Counted from the first letter of the stretch, positions 26,286 through 34,638 are shown. The stretch is 49,484 nt of DNA from Aerococcus agrisoli (GCF_003797145.1 NZ_RKMG01000010.1:879-50362); one strand, 5' to 3'. The notes: generated from the sequence alone by a model not told the origin. Translations and numbers: made by a program.

Positions 26286-26402
26286 ATGTTTGATGGGCAT
26301 CGTATTAATTCAATTTGTGATTTCTTAGATGAGTTTTCTACTTTTCAAAAAAATATGGAGAGATTTAGCGAATTTTTACGTATATATTCTGTAAGGGGGT
26401 GA
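26286..26402 (+). CDS. Possible 38-residue leader peptide before the first NERD gene
   Basis: ATG at 26286 opens a frame MFDGHRINSICDFLDEFSTF.. that ends at TGA 26400-26402, inside the ribosome site of the NERD gene. The peptide would be mostly helical. The ribosome site in front is weak (AGG). Coupled translation is possible; chance is also possible. Confidence 0.3.
   Translation: MFDGHRINSICDFLDEFSTFQKNMERFSEFLRIYSVRG
26378..26389 (+). promoter_or_regulatory. 12-bp element shared by both NERD gene leaders
   Basis: ACGTATATATTC occurs here, 18 bp before the start codon, and at 33451-33462, 14 bp before the second NERD start. Different reading frames rule out a coding cause. TATATT could serve as a -10. 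Confidence 0.5.
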
Positions 26403-26407
26403 TCAGT

Positions 26408-27292
26408 TTGCAATCAAATGATAAGTTGTTGCAGTTAAATTTGCTTGTTCTGCGAAACGGCTTTTTGGACAAGTATCAGTTAGATTCTCGACATTATATC
26501 CTTTCAGGTTTGTTGGGAGAGGCGTTGTTTTCAGATTTTGTTAGTCGGTATGGTCACAAAAGTTGGGCTATTTATTCGGATTATTGGTTTAATTATGGGA
26601 AACGGATGCAGGCTGATTTTCTTTTGGTGACTTCTGAACGCTGGCTAGTGGTCGAGGTCAAGCACTACGATGGTCGGTTTGAGTATAAGGGTAATGAGTG
26701 TTATTTGAATGATAAGTTGATGGATGATAATTATTTGCTGGCGATGGATTTGCGAGTGAAGAAAATTCGGCATATGGCGCAGGAATTGAACCAGGATATT
26801 GTGGTTGAGGGCTTGTTTGTATTTATTCATGAGAATTCTGAGGCTAAGGTTCATTTGGATTATGCGTTGGATTTTGATGTTAAGCTACGTAATGAGTTAA
26901 AGGGATTTCTGAGTCAGTTGAAACGAACTGATAATCGACAGCTTTCTGATGGGCATTTGCGGAAAGTGGATGCGGTTTTAGATAAATATCGGGTAAAGAA
27001 TCCTTTTCTGCCAAAACCGATAAAGCAGGAGGATTGGGCTGGATTGACTAAGGGTATTAACTGTTGTACCTGTGATAGTTTTGATTTGGCTTATCGTCAT
27101 AAAACAGTGATTTGTAATGATTGCGGTGCTATAGAGCGAAAGGATGCTGCTATTCTTAGGATGGCTGAACAGGTGCGAATCTTGTTTTATGGTGAGGATT
27201 ATGCGGTGACGGGTGCTAGAGTTTATGAGTTGTGTGATAAGAGAATTTCGATAAATGCAATTCATAAGGTACTGAGAGATTCTCGAAAATAA
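26408..27292 (+). CDS. NERD-domain protein, paralogue 1
   Basis: 294 residues from TTG at 26408. AGGGGGTGATC, complementary to the 16S rRNA 3' end, ends 6 bases before it; a GTG at 26399 would overlap that site. Residues about 30-150 form the NERD nuclease-related domain: Glu38 (GLLGEAL), Asp70 (KRMQADFLLV), Glu83 and Lys85 (LVVEVKHYDG), the PD-(D/E)xK-like set. Residues about 215-245 have two Cys pairs (CCTC, CNDC), probably a zinc ribbon. The end TGARVYELCDKRISINAIHKVL could be a helix-turn-helix. It is a clear paralogue of the gene at 33477. A nuclease or DNA-binding role is inferred; the biological role is unknown. Confidence 0.85.
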   Translation: MQSNDKLLQLNLLVLRNGFLDKYQLDSRHYILSGLLGEALFSDFVSRYGHKSWAIYSDYWFNYGKRMQADFLLVTSERWLVVEVKHYDGRFEYKGNECYLNDKLMDDNYLLAMDLRVKKIRHMAQELNQDIVVEGLFVFIHENSEAKVHLDYALDFDVKLRNELKGFLSQLKRTDNRQLSDGHLRKVDAVLDKYRVKNPFLPKPIKQEDWAGLTKGINCCTCDSFDLAYRHKTVICNDCGAIERKDAAILRMAEQVRILFYGEDYAVTGARVYELCDKRISINAIHKVLRDSRK

Positions 27293-27318
27293 AGGCATAT
27301 TTGGATAAAGATAATGAG

Positions 27319-27338
27319 GAGGGCTGAGGCCCTCTTTT
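27319..27338 (+). terminator. Terminator 1 after NERD gene 1
   Basis: GAGGGC-TGAG-GCCCTC followed by TTTT. The surrounding AATGA..TCATTTTG is shared with the hairpins after NERD gene 2. Confidence 0.8.
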
Positions 27339-27368
27339 CATTTTGTTACTGCTAACTTTCCTCTATTT

Positions 27369-27440
27369 TCTGGACACTTTGGTTTGGGAGATGAATATTC
27401 TGGACAATGGTAGAATACTTTTGTTTGTGGGATGCTGTCT
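27369..27440. repeat. Imperfect two-copy repeat of about 41 bp
   Basis: TTCTGGACA recurs 40 bp apart (27369, 27409), and ACTTTGGTTTGGGAGATG is echoed 41 bp later by ACTTTTGTTTGTGGGATG. The spacing equals that of the arrays. Confidence 0.45.
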
Positions 27441-27469
27441 TTTATTGGTTAACGATTGATCGATTGGTA

Positions 27470-27489
27470 GAGGGCTGAGGCCCTCTTTC
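27470..27489 (+). terminator. Terminator-like hairpin 2 after NERD gene 1
   Basis: GAGGGC-TGAG-GCCCTC and TTT, a repeat of the hairpin at 27319 with similar downstream sequence (TTACTGCTxxCTTTC). Confidence 0.7.
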
Positions 27490-27534
27490 CTTCTGATTAC
27501 TGCTGCTTTCTTTAGGGGATAGGTTCGGTTTGGC

Positions 27535-27790
27535 AAATAAATTAAGAAATATGGGGTTCTTTAATTTATTTACTTAAATAGATTAAAAATTTTGAGATTT
27601 AATAATTTATACAGTCAAATAAATTAAGGGTTTTTGGGCGATTAATCTATTTGGCTAAATAGATTAATCGTTCAGCTCGCTTTTAATTTATTGGTTCCGA
27701 TAGATTAAGAATTTGGAGCTTTTTTAAACTATTCACACATATAGATTAAGACTGCCCTATTTTTGTAATTTATTTTTCAAAATAAATTAC
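27535..27790. repeat. Array A: seven phased degenerate palindromes, period about 41 bp
   Basis: Right arms (AAATARATTAA type) start near 27535, 27576, 27617, 27657, 27699, 27739 and 27780. Unit 4 (27639-27670) has perfect 14-bp arms CGATTAATCTATTT/AAATAGATTAATCG; unit 7 (27765-27790) has perfect 12-bp arms GTAATTTATTTT/AAAATAAATTAC. Arm variants change together in several units (CTAT with ATAG, TTAT with ATAA). Intervening sequences differ. It ends 61 bp before the trp promoter. Confidence 0.8.
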
Positions 27791-27851
27791 TTCAACTCCC
27801 GTCCAATCTATATTTAGCGCCGTACACAACAAATAAGTTAAAAATAAATCC

Positions 27852-27879
27852 TTGACATTAGAAAAATGCGCTTTATAAT
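27852..27879 (+). promoter_or_regulatory. trp operon promoter
   Basis: TTGACA (27852-27857), 16 bp, TATAAT (27874-27879): both hexamers are perfect. The T-box leader begins just after it. Confidence 0.85.
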
Positions 27880-27884
27880 GAGAA

Positions 27885-28187
27885 ATATATTAGAAATGAA
27901 TGAAAACTTCATGCAATACACGAAACCGATAATCGAGAGTAGTAGGGAAAGTGAAGTCTGTTTTACAGAAAGCCGCAGGTGATGGGATTGCGACAACAGA
28001 TTTTTCCTGAATGGACTTGTGAGGGCAGCCTGAAATCATAGTAGGCGCTGACGGAGGACCCTATCCGTTAACACGAGGGCACATATGATAGTATGTGAAA
28101 CGAGTGGGCATATTTTATGTCAATTTGGGTGGTATCGCAGGAGTATAGGCTCTTGTCCCTTTATATGGGGGCAAGGGCCTTTTTTGT
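27885..28187 (+). promoter_or_regulatory. T-box leader specific for tRNA-Trp, with its terminator
   Basis: The specifier loop reads GAA-TGG-A (codon at 28012-28014), so uncharged tRNA-Trp is the signal. The T-box core GGGTGGTATCGC is at 28127-28138; TGGT pairs with the tRNA acceptor end. The terminator stem GGCTCTTGTCCC/GGGGGCAAGGGCC and TTTTTT run from 28148 to 28186. When Trp is short, the tRNA stabilises the antiterminator and the trp genes are transcribed. Confidence 0.92.
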
Positions 28188-28214
28188 AGCTTAAATTTAG
28201 AGAGGATGGACATA

Positions 28215-29291
28215 ATGACAAATCAAACAGCAACTTTAACAAATGAACGTGTAGCAAACGGGGAAACAATTCAAGCGGCGATTGGCCAAATAATGGACGG
28301 ACATGATTTGGATTTGGCAACGGCGCGTGCAGTTATGGAAGAAATCATGACTGGTGCAGCAACGGATGCGCAAATTGCAGCTTACTTGACTGCCCTTCGT
28401 ATGAAAGGTGAAACAGTTGAAGAGATTACAGCGTCAGCACAGGTTATGCGTGATCACGCGAAAAACATTACTAGTCCAATCAAGGCCTTAGATATTGTTG
28501 GTACTGGTGGTGACAAAGCTTTCACTTTCAATATTTCAACTACGTCTTCATTTGTCATTGCTGCTGCTGGGATTCCAGTTGCCAAACATGGTAACCGTTC
28601 ATCTTCTAGTAAATCTGGTTCGGCTGATGTCTTAGAAGCACTTGGCGTGGACATCGATTTAACCAATGACCAATCTAAAGAAATGTTGGAAGCCATGAAT
28701 ATGTGCTTTATGTTTTCACAAAAATACCACCCTGCTATGAAGTATGCAGCACCGGCCCGCAAGCAATTGGCAGCCCGCACCATCTTTAATGTACTTGGTC
28801 CCCTAGCTAATCCGGCCAATGCATCGATGCAAATGCTTGGTGTGTACGATGTGGCTTTGGTTGATCCTTTGGCAGAAGTATTAAACAACTTGGGTGTTGA
28901 TAAGGGTATGGTCTTCGGTGGTAATGACGGTTTGGATGAAATCACCTTGACTACTACCAGCGAAGTTGCGGAAATTCGTAACGGCAAGATTACACACTTT
29001 ACATTTGACCCTAAAGATTACGGTTTTGACTACTGTGAAAAAGGCGATTTGACTGGTGATACACCGGCATTCAATGCCCAAATCACTTTAGATATTTTAT
29101 CAGGTATGAAAGGTCCTAAACGCGATACTGTCGTATGTAATGCAGGTTTAGCCATTTACCTAGCCAAAGATGACGTGACGATTGCGGAAGCGATTGAAGA
29201 AGCGCAAGACTTGATTGATTCAGGGGCTGCTTTAGCGAAATTAGAAGAATTCAAAGCCGCATCATTAGCCTTTACCAAGGAGGAAGCATAA
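28215..29291 (+). CDS. trpD: Anthranilate phosphoribosyltransferase
   Basis: 358 residues. IVGTGGDKAFTFNISTTSS is the PRPP-binding glycine-rich loop, and KHGNRSSSSKSGSADVLEALG is the conserved second block (quoted in part). ARKQLAARTIFNVLGPLANP follows. It joins anthranilate to PRPP, the second step of Trp synthesis. The start ATG at 28215 is preferred over 28206 because GAGAGG ends at 28205. It is the first gene after the T-box, so trpE and trpG, which make anthranilate, are missing from the operon. It is a full-length enzyme with no fused TrpG domain. Confidence 0.93.
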   Translation: MTNQTATLTNERVANGETIQAAIGQIMDGHDLDLATARAVMEEIMTGAATDAQIAAYLTALRMKGETVEEITASAQVMRDHAKNITSPIKALDIVGTGGDKAFTFNISTTSSFVIAAAGIPVAKHGNRSSSSKSGSADVLEALGVDIDLTNDQSKEMLEAMNMCFMFSQKYHPAMKYAAPARKQLAARTIFNVLGPLANPANASMQMLGVYDVALVDPLAEVLNNLGVDKGMVFGGNDGLDEITLTTTSEVAEIRNGKITHFTFDPKDYGFDYCEKGDLTGDTPAFNAQITLDILSGMKGPKRDTVVCNAGLAIYLAKDDVTIAEAIEEAQDLIDSGAALAKLEEFKAASLAFTKEEA

Positions 29292-30080
29292 ATGATATTA
29301 GATAAAATTGTTGTCTCAACCGAAATTCGCGTAGACCAAGCCAAAGCGGCGGTGCCTTTAGAAGAAATGAAGGCACGTGCCCTAGCCAAACCGATTAATC
29401 AAGATTTTCCATTTGAAAAAGCTTTAGTTGAAGAAGGCATTGGCTTTATCTGTGAAGTGAAAAAGTCATCTCCTTCTAAAGGTTTGATTTCTGAGGACTT
29501 TAATTATTTACAAATTGCCCGCCAATATGAAAATGCTGGTGCCAATGCCATTTCGGTATTGACTGAACCTGACTTTTTTCAAGGGTCGAATCAATTTTTG
29601 ACCGATATTAAAAATGAAATTGGCTTGCCTATTTTACGTAAAGATTTTGTGATTGATGCCTACCAAATTTATGAAGCTAAAGCCATTGGTGCAGATGCTG
29701 TTTTATTAATTGTAGCGATTTTAGATGACAAGCAACTACGTGACTATTTCCAATTGGCCCAAGATTTAGGGTTATCGGCTTTAGTTGAAGCCCATTCAGT
29801 TGAAGAATTGGAACGTGCCTTAGCCATCTCCCCTCGTCTGATTGGTGTCAACAACCGTGATTTGAAAACCTTCAAAGTGAAATTATCTAACTCGGTGAAG
29901 ATGCGTAATCGTGTACCAGAAGATATTTTGTTCATTGCCGAGAGTGGGATTAAAACACGTGAAGATGTCGCAGTCTTAGAAGAAGGTCATGTTGACGGCA
30001 TTTTGATTGGTGAAACCATGATGTTGGCACCTGACAAACCAAGAAAATTGGCAGAACTTAGAGGTGTCAGCTATGACTAA
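29292..30080 (+). CDS. trpC: Indole-3-glycerol-phosphate synthase
   Basis: 262 residues, a TIM barrel. CEVKKSSPSKGLI carries the catalytic Lys and phosphate-binding Ser, SVLTEPDFFQGS and LRKDFVIDAYQIYEA follow, and AESGIKTREDV with ILIGETMM closes the phosphate site. It converts CdRP to indole-3-glycerol phosphate. It starts directly after the trpD stop with AAGGAGG upstream, and its 3' end overlaps trpF by 8 bp. Codon use is like trpD; the three genes after it are richer in G and C. Confidence 0.95.
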   Translation: MILDKIVVSTEIRVDQAKAAVPLEEMKARALAKPINQDFPFEKALVEEGIGFICEVKKSSPSKGLISEDFNYLQIARQYENAGANAISVLTEPDFFQGSNQFLTDIKNEIGLPILRKDFVIDAYQIYEAKAIGADAVLLIVAILDDKQLRDYFQLAQDLGLSALVEAHSVEELERALAISPRLIGVNNRDLKTFKVKLSNSVKMRNRVPEDILFIAESGIKTREDVAVLEEGHVDGILIGETMMLAPDKPRKLAELRGVSYD

Positions 30081-30684
30081 AGTAAAACTGTGTGGCATCC
30101 GGCGTTTAGAGGACGTGGCGATTTTAAATGAGGTGAAGCCTGATTATGCAGGTTTCATCTTCGCACCGTCGAAACGCCAAGTAGGAGTTGACGAGGCAGA
30201 GGCTTTACGTCAGGCACTGGATCCATCGATTCCGGCAGTGGGTGTGTTCGTGGACGCAGATCCCCTTTTCATCAAAGAAGTTGTTGATGCGGACATTATT
30301 CAAGTTGTACAGTTGCACGGGCATGAGGATGCTATTTATATAGAAGAAACTCGTCGATTAATTGGCGATGTGCCGATTGTGCAAGCGGTTCGGGTGGCGA
30401 GCCCAGATGATGTCCATCTTGAGACGACGGCGGATATGGTGCTGTTCGATGCCTATTCTAAGGGCGTGCAAGGCGGAACGGGACAACAATTTAACTGGGA
30501 CTATTTGGCGGGCGTTGACCGCAAATATTTCCTAGCTGGTGGATTGAATCCAGACAATATTAGAACGGCGATTGAGACGGTTCGGCCGTATGCGGTGGAT
30601 ATTTCCAGTGGGGTCGAGACGGATGGTGTGAAGGACGCGGCGAAAATTCGCGCGTTGATGGCAAGAATTCAGGAGGTTAGCTGA
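30073..30684 (+). CDS. trpF: Phosphoribosylanthranilate isomerase
   Basis: 203 residues. [14 protein letters not shown] contains the catalytic Cys, [11 protein letters not shown] the substrate loop, VQLHGHED and [19 protein letters not shown] the catalytic Asp and glycine-rich part, and [10 protein letters not shown] and [10 protein letters not shown] bind phosphate. It isomerises PRA to CdRP. The start ATG at 30073 lies inside the end of trpC and 6 bases after GAGGTG. Its stop overlaps the trpB start (TGATG type). From here to the end of trpA codons ending in G or C are frequent. Confidence 0.94.
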   Translation: MTKVKLCGIRRLEDVAILNEVKPDYAGFIFAPSKRQVGVDEAEALRQALDPSIPAVGVFVDADPLFIKEVVDADIIQVVQLHGHEDAIYIEETRRLIGDVPIVQAVRVASPDDVHLETTADMVLFDAYSKGVQGGTGQQFNWDYLAGVDRKYFLAGGLNPDNIRTAIETVRPYAVDISSGVETDGVKDAAKIRALMARIQEVS

Positions 30685-31865
30685 TGGCAAATTATTTTGG
30701 TAATCATGGTGGGCAATTCATCCCGGAAACGTTGATGAATGCAGTGCAAGAGCTTGAGGAAGCTTATGCATTTTATAAGGAGGATGCGGATTTTAATCGC
30801 GAGTTGAACGACTTGTTGGCGAATTACGCAGGACGCCCTTCGCTATTGTATTATGCGGAAAAGATGACCAAGGATCTTGGTGGTGCGAAGATTTACTTTA
30901 AGCGTGAAGATTTAAACCACACTGGTGCCCACAAAATTAATAACGTCTTGGGGCAAGCTTTGTTGGCGAAGAAAATGGGTAAAACGCGACTAATTGCGGA
31001 AACTGGTGCCGGTCAACACGGTGTGGCGACAGCGACGGTTGCGGCTTTACTCGATATGGACTGTGTGGTCTACATGGGTGAAGAGGACACCATTCGTCAA
31101 GCCTTGAATGTGTACCGTATGGAACTCTTGGGCACACGCGTTGTGGCTGTGACGTCGGGTACGCGTACACTGAAAGATGCAGTTAACGAAGCCATGAAGG
31201 ACTGGGCTTCGTCTTTTGAAAATACCCATTACGTGATTGGGTCTGTGATGGGACCAAATCCCTTCCCTACTATGGTACGTGATTTCCAAAAAGTGATCGG
31301 TGAAGAAGCGCGAGCACAAATTCTTGCTAAGGAAGGCAAGTTGCCTGATGTCGTGATGGCTTGTGTTGGTGGCGGTTCTAACGCCATTGGTATGTTCTAT
31401 GATTTCATCAAGGATGAAGATGTTCGCTTGGTGGGTTGTGAGGCTGCGGGTCGCGGGGTACATACCAAGGATACTGCGGCGACCATCGCTGTGGGCACCC
31501 CGGGTATTTTTCACGGTATGAAATCCTACTTCGTGCAAGATGATTACGGTCAAATTGCGCCTGTTTATTCGATTTCGGCTGGTTTGGACTACCCTGGTAT
31601 CGGTCCTGAACATGCCTATCTGCATGACATTGAGCGTGCGGAATACGTTTCGGTGACTGACGATGAAGCGGTTGACGCGTTTGAATACTTATCACGGACT
31701 GAGGGCATTATCCCAGCGATTGAGAGTGCTCACGCTGTAGCCCATGCGAAAAAGATTGCGGGCGACATGGATCCGGACGAGATTATTGTGATTTGTTTAT
31801 CAGGGCGCGGGGACAAGGACGTTGCTGCGATTGCCCGCCACAAAGGAGTTGACTTACATGAGTAG
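30684..31865 (+). CDS. trpB: Tryptophan synthase beta chain
   Basis: 393 residues, usual length. [17 protein letters not shown] contains the PLP-binding Lys, [14 protein letters not shown] is the substrate loop, [12 protein letters not shown] binds the PLP phosphate, and the end has SGRGDKDV. It condenses indole and serine to tryptophan as an alpha2-beta2 complex with TrpA. AGGAGG precedes the ATG, which overlaps the trpF stop. The 3' end overlaps trpA by 8 bp, so the two subunits are translationally coupled. Confidence 0.97.
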   Translation: MANYFGNHGGQFIPETLMNAVQELEEAYAFYKEDADFNRELNDLLANYAGRPSLLYYAEKMTKDLGGAKIYFKREDLNHTGAHKINNVLGQALLAKKMGKTRLIAETGAGQHGVATATVAALLDMDCVVYMGEEDTIRQALNVYRMELLGTRVVAVTSGTRTLKDAVNEAMKDWASSFENTHYVIGSVMGPNPFPTMVRDFQKVIGEEARAQILAKEGKLPDVVMACVGGGSNAIGMFYDFIKDEDVRLVGCEAAGRGVHTKDTAATIAVGTPGIFHGMKSYFVQDDYGQIAPVYSISAGLDYPGIGPEHAYLHDIERAEYVSVTDDEAVDAFEYLSRTEGIIPAIESAHAVAHAKKIAGDMDPDEIIVICLSGRGDKDVAAIARHKGVDLHE

Positions 31866-32652
31866 AATTAGTGACGCATTTAAGGGTAGCAAAGCCTTCA
31901 TCCCCTACATTACGGCCGGAGATCCAACTCTGGACGTGACCAAGGCGACGATTTTGAAGATGGTGGAAGCCGGCGCGGATATGATTGAAATCGGTATCCC
32001 CTTTTCGGATCCAGTTGCTGAAGGACCAACGATTCAAGCGGCTAGCGAACGAGCATTGAAGAATTTTGTGAACGTGGACCAAGTGTTTGAAATGGTGGCT
32101 GAGTTGCGAGAAACTGTTGAAATACCGCTGATTTTCATGACCTATGTGAATCCGATTTTCGTATATGGGGTCGATAAGTTTATGGCCCGCTGTAGTGCGG
32201 TCGGCGTTGATGGCGTGATTGTGCCTGATGTGCCTTTTGAAGAAAAAGGCTTGCTGGCTGGTGCTTGTACGGCGAATGGTGTCGACTTGATTTCTATGAT
32301 CGCCCCATCGTCTGAGGACCGGATTGCCATGATTGCGAGCGAGGGTGAGGGCTTCATTTATGTGGTGTCTTCGCTTGGTGTGACTGGTGTGCGTAGTGAC
32401 GACAACTTTGAAAGTAATATCGATAGCATTGTGGCGCACATCCGCACCGTGACTGATGTACCATGCGCAATTGGGTTTGGGATTTCGAATCCTGCGCAGG
32501 CAGCGGCTATGGCCGAGATTGCGGATGGTGCGATTGTTGGATCAGCTATCGTGAACATTGTGGCTGCTGAAGGTGCCGGCGCGCCTGAACCTGTGTATGA
32601 CTTCGTGAAGTCGATGGCGGATAGTGTGCATGGGGTTGGTGTTGAGGGGTAG
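31858..32652 (+). CDS. trpA: Tryptophan synthase alpha chain
   Basis: 264 residues, a TIM barrel. [34 protein letters not shown] (with the two catalytic acids Glu and Asp), [29 protein letters not shown] and GFGISNP are the conserved blocks. It cleaves indole-3-glycerol phosphate and passes indole to TrpB. The start ATG at 31858 has AAAGGAG upstream; a longer frame starting in trpB at 31822 has no site. It is the last gene of the operon. Array B and then a strong terminator follow. Confidence 0.95.
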   Translation: MSRISDAFKGSKAFIPYITAGDPTLDVTKATILKMVEAGADMIEIGIPFSDPVAEGPTIQAASERALKNFVNVDQVFEMVAELRETVEIPLIFMTYVNPIFVYGVDKFMARCSAVGVDGVIVPDVPFEEKGLLAGACTANGVDLISMIAPSSEDRIAMIASEGEGFIYVVSSLGVTGVRSDDNFESNIDSIVAHIRTVTDVPCAIGFGISNPAQAAAMAEIADGAIVGSAIVNIVAAEGAGAPEPVYDFVKSMADSVHGVGVEG

Positions 32653-32718
32653 AATTGGGGTTGATGCTCTAGTGGTTGGTGAGTTTGTATGCAACTACTG
32701 ATGACTGGATAAGCCAGA

Positions 32719-32824
32719 TTACAGAATACTGATCCATTCGGTAAGGAGTTCTAATTTTTTACACAATGGAATTATATTCTGTAAGATTTTGAATATATTT
32801 ACAGAATCCAAATTTATTCTGTAA
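32719..32824. repeat. Array B: three palindromes with a 40-bp period
   Basis: TTACAGAAT-8-ATTCGGTAA (32719-32744), TTACACAAT-8-ATTCTGTAA (32759-32784) and TTACAGAAT-8-ATTCTGTAA (32799-32824): 26-bp units, 14-bp spacers of unrelated sequence. It lies between the trpA stop and the trp terminator, so it is probably transcribed. Confidence 0.85.
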
Positions 32825-32862
32825 ATTTCAAATTCGAGATATTCCCAATAAAATGATAATTG

Positions 32863-32907
32863 TAGGATTGAAGTTAGATCAAAACTTTAATCCTACTTTT
32901 TTGTTTT
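32863..32907 (+). terminator. Terminator of the trp operon
   Basis: TAGGATTGAAGTT pairs with AACTTTAATCCTA across AGATCAA, followed by CTTTTTTGTTTTT. Confidence 0.85.
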
Positions 32908-32986
32908 TATAATTGGATTTCTTGCCAATTCTACCCTCCTGGCCCTCACTCATGAAAATTTTACTTATTTTTTGTAAGCGTAATTC

Positions 32987-33029
32987 TTGACTCTTTCGCA
33001 AACTGCGTTTATAATCGTAATCATTACGA
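32987..33029 (+). promoter_or_regulatory. rpsN promoter with a Zur box
   Basis: TTGACT (32987-32992), 17 bp, TATAAT (33010-33015). The palindrome TCGTAATCATTACGA (33015-33029) overlaps the -10 edge and start point and equals the Bacillus Zur consensus TCGTAATnATTACGA. Repression when zinc is plentiful is expected. Confidence 0.88.
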
Positions 33030-33097
33030 TTCAAATTCGAATTAATTATTTGCAATTTATATATACAATACATATCTCAAAACAGGAAGGAAATTAC

Positions 33098-33367
33098 ATG
33101 GCAAAGAAATCTAAAATCGCAAAAGCAAAGAAACAAGCAGCAACAGTAGCAAAATATAGTGCACAACGTGAGGCTTTGAAAGCAGCTAAGGACTACGTTG
33201 GTCTAAGCAAGTTACCACGCGACGCGTCTCCTACGCGTTTACGTAACCGTGATGCAATCGATGGACGCCCTCGTGGCTACATGGGTAAATTCGGTATCAG
33301 CCGTATTCGCTTCCGTGAATTAGCGCACGAAGGCAAGATCCCTGGCGTAACAAAAGCTAGTTTCTAA
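33098..33367 (+). CDS. rpsN: Ribosomal protein S14, zinc-independent (C-minus) form
   Basis: 89 residues, no cysteine at all, so it lacks the CxxC zinc ribbon of the short S14 form. The S14 signature [20 protein letters not shown] and [18 protein letters not shown] are present. It replaces the zinc-containing S14 in the 30S subunit when zinc is scarce, as known for Bacillus RpsN2. The Zur box over the promoter supports this regulation. The start ATG at 33098 has GGAAGGA upstream. It stands alone as a one-gene transcript with a strong terminator. Confidence 0.95.
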   Translation: MAKKSKIAKAKKQAATVAKYSAQREALKAAKDYVGLSKLPRDASPTRLRNRDAIDGRPRGYMGKFGISRIRFRELAHEGKIPGVTKASF

Positions 33368-33381
33368 TTTATAAATAGTGG

Positions 33382-33419
33382 AACCAGTAATCCTCTAGTC
33401 GGGATTACTGGTTTTTTTT
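33382..33419 (+). terminator. Terminator of rpsN
   Basis: AACCAGTAATCC pairs perfectly with GGATTACTGGTT, followed by eight T. Confidence 0.92.
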
Positions 33420-33450
33420 GTTTTTATGTGGGAGGAATTGAGAAATAAAA

Positions 33451-33462
33451 ACGTATATATTC
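33451..33462 (+). promoter_or_regulatory. 12-bp element before NERD gene 2
   Basis: ACGTATATATTC, identical to 26378-26389 in front of NERD gene 1. It directly precedes the ribosome site GAGGTGG. Confidence 0.5.
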
Positions 33463-33476
33463 ATTGAGGTGGTTAA

Positions 33477-34373
33477 ATGATTGATAACCTGGAAATGAGA
33501 CAGTTGGAAATTCTTGATGTTAGACTTCCATCTTTGGATAATGAACAAAAACGTAAATTATATAGACTTCAGAGCGGTGTCAAAGGTGAAAACTTATTTT
33601 TAGAAATGGTTCAGAAATACGGTCATCCAAATTGGAAAATCTATAGTGATTACTGGTTTAGCTATGGAAAAAGGTTACAAGCTGACTTCATAGTCATTAC
33701 CGATAATCGATGGCTTGTTGTGGAGGTCAAACACTACGACGGTCTCTTTGAATACATTGATAATGAATGCTATCTTAGTGGTAATCTACTGAATGATAAC
33801 TATTTAGCAACTATGGATTTACGAATTAGACATATTCGACATATGGCACACGAAATCAATACGGGAATTAAAGTTGAAGGCTTATTTGTTCTTATTAATG
33901 AAAATTCGGAAGTTCACGTTCAACATCCGTTTGACTTTGACATTAAATTAAAAAATGAATTGAAGCGCTATTTTACGGCTTTGAAAAATTCGGACATTAA
34001 ACCAATAACCCAAAATTATGCGCAACAAATTCAAAATGTATTAAATAAATATAGTGCTGGTACACCCTTCCTACCCAAAGCAATTTCTGATTCTGTTTGG
34101 CAGGAACTGAAGAGAGGCATTACATGTGGTCAATGCGGGTCCTTTGGAGTTAATGCGAAATATCGTTCTTTAGTTTGCTCGATTTGCAATGCTACAGAGT
34201 CAAAGGAACAAGCTCTTATACGTATGATAAATGAACTAAGATTGCTGTACTATGGTGCTGAAGACATGATTACTGGCGGTAGACTTTATGAGTATTGTGA
34301 TAAGAAAATTACGAGCAGAACTGCATACCGAATCTTGGAGTTCTATAATAAAGGAAAGTATAAGAACAAATAA
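33477..34373 (+). CDS. NERD-domain protein, paralogue 2
   Basis: 298 residues, collinear with the protein at 26408. The same residues are kept at the same positions: Glu38 (GVKGENL), Asp70 (KRLQADFIVI), Glu83 and Lys85 (LVVEVKHYDG), and IYSDYWFSYGKR before them. Two Cys pairs (CGQC, CSIC) near 215-240 again suggest a zinc ribbon, and TGGRLYEYCDKKITSRTAYRIL matches the possible DNA-binding end. GAGGTGG lies 5 bases before the ATG. The gene is more AT-rich than paralogue 1, so the duplication is not recent. Like paralogue 1 it is followed by paired hairpins and a phased array. Confidence 0.87.
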   Translation: MIDNLEMRQLEILDVRLPSLDNEQKRKLYRLQSGVKGENLFLEMVQKYGHPNWKIYSDYWFSYGKRLQADFIVITDNRWLVVEVKHYDGLFEYIDNECYLSGNLLNDNYLATMDLRIRHIRHMAHEINTGIKVEGLFVLINENSEVHVQHPFDFDIKLKNELKRYFTALKNSDIKPITQNYAQQIQNVLNKYSAGTPFLPKAISDSVWQELKRGITCGQCGSFGVNAKYRSLVCSICNATESKEQALIRMINELRLLYYGAEDMITGGRLYEYCDKKITSRTAYRILEFYNKGKYKNK

Positions 34374-34379
34374 AATGAA

Positions 34380-34400
34380 GAGGGCGTCCGCCCTCTTTTC
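34380..34400 (+). terminator. Terminator 1 after NERD gene 2
   Basis: GAGGGC-GTCC-GCCCTC with TTTT, inside AATGA..TCATTTTG as after NERD gene 1. Confidence 0.82.
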
Positions 34401-34574
34401 ATTTTGAAGCTCTTATTTACAATCATTCTTTTTAGAGCTGCCTTACATTGATTGATTATTTTATTGGTCTTTTGTAGGTTAGTACCCTAGGCAGCAATAG
34501 TCCATAATTTCTAGGTTTACTTGCTAAGAAACAGACATCATTTCCGTATTCAATCATCAAATTATGATAATGAA

Positions 34575-34594
34575 GAGGGCATTCGCCCTCTTTT
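34575..34594 (+). terminator. Terminator-like hairpin 2 after NERD gene 2
   Basis: GAGGGC-ATTC-GCCCTC with TTTT, a second copy of the hairpin at 34380 with matching flanks. The 180 bp in between hold no gene. Confidence 0.75.
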
Positions 34595-34638
34595 CATTTT
34601 ATAGTCCATCAATCTATTACTCAGCAGATTAGCCTAGT

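Noticed and set aside
31047..31695. Long minus-strand frames inside trpB
   Set aside because: They arise from the GC-rich third positions of trpB; composition is His/Arg/Gln-rich and there is no ribosome site.
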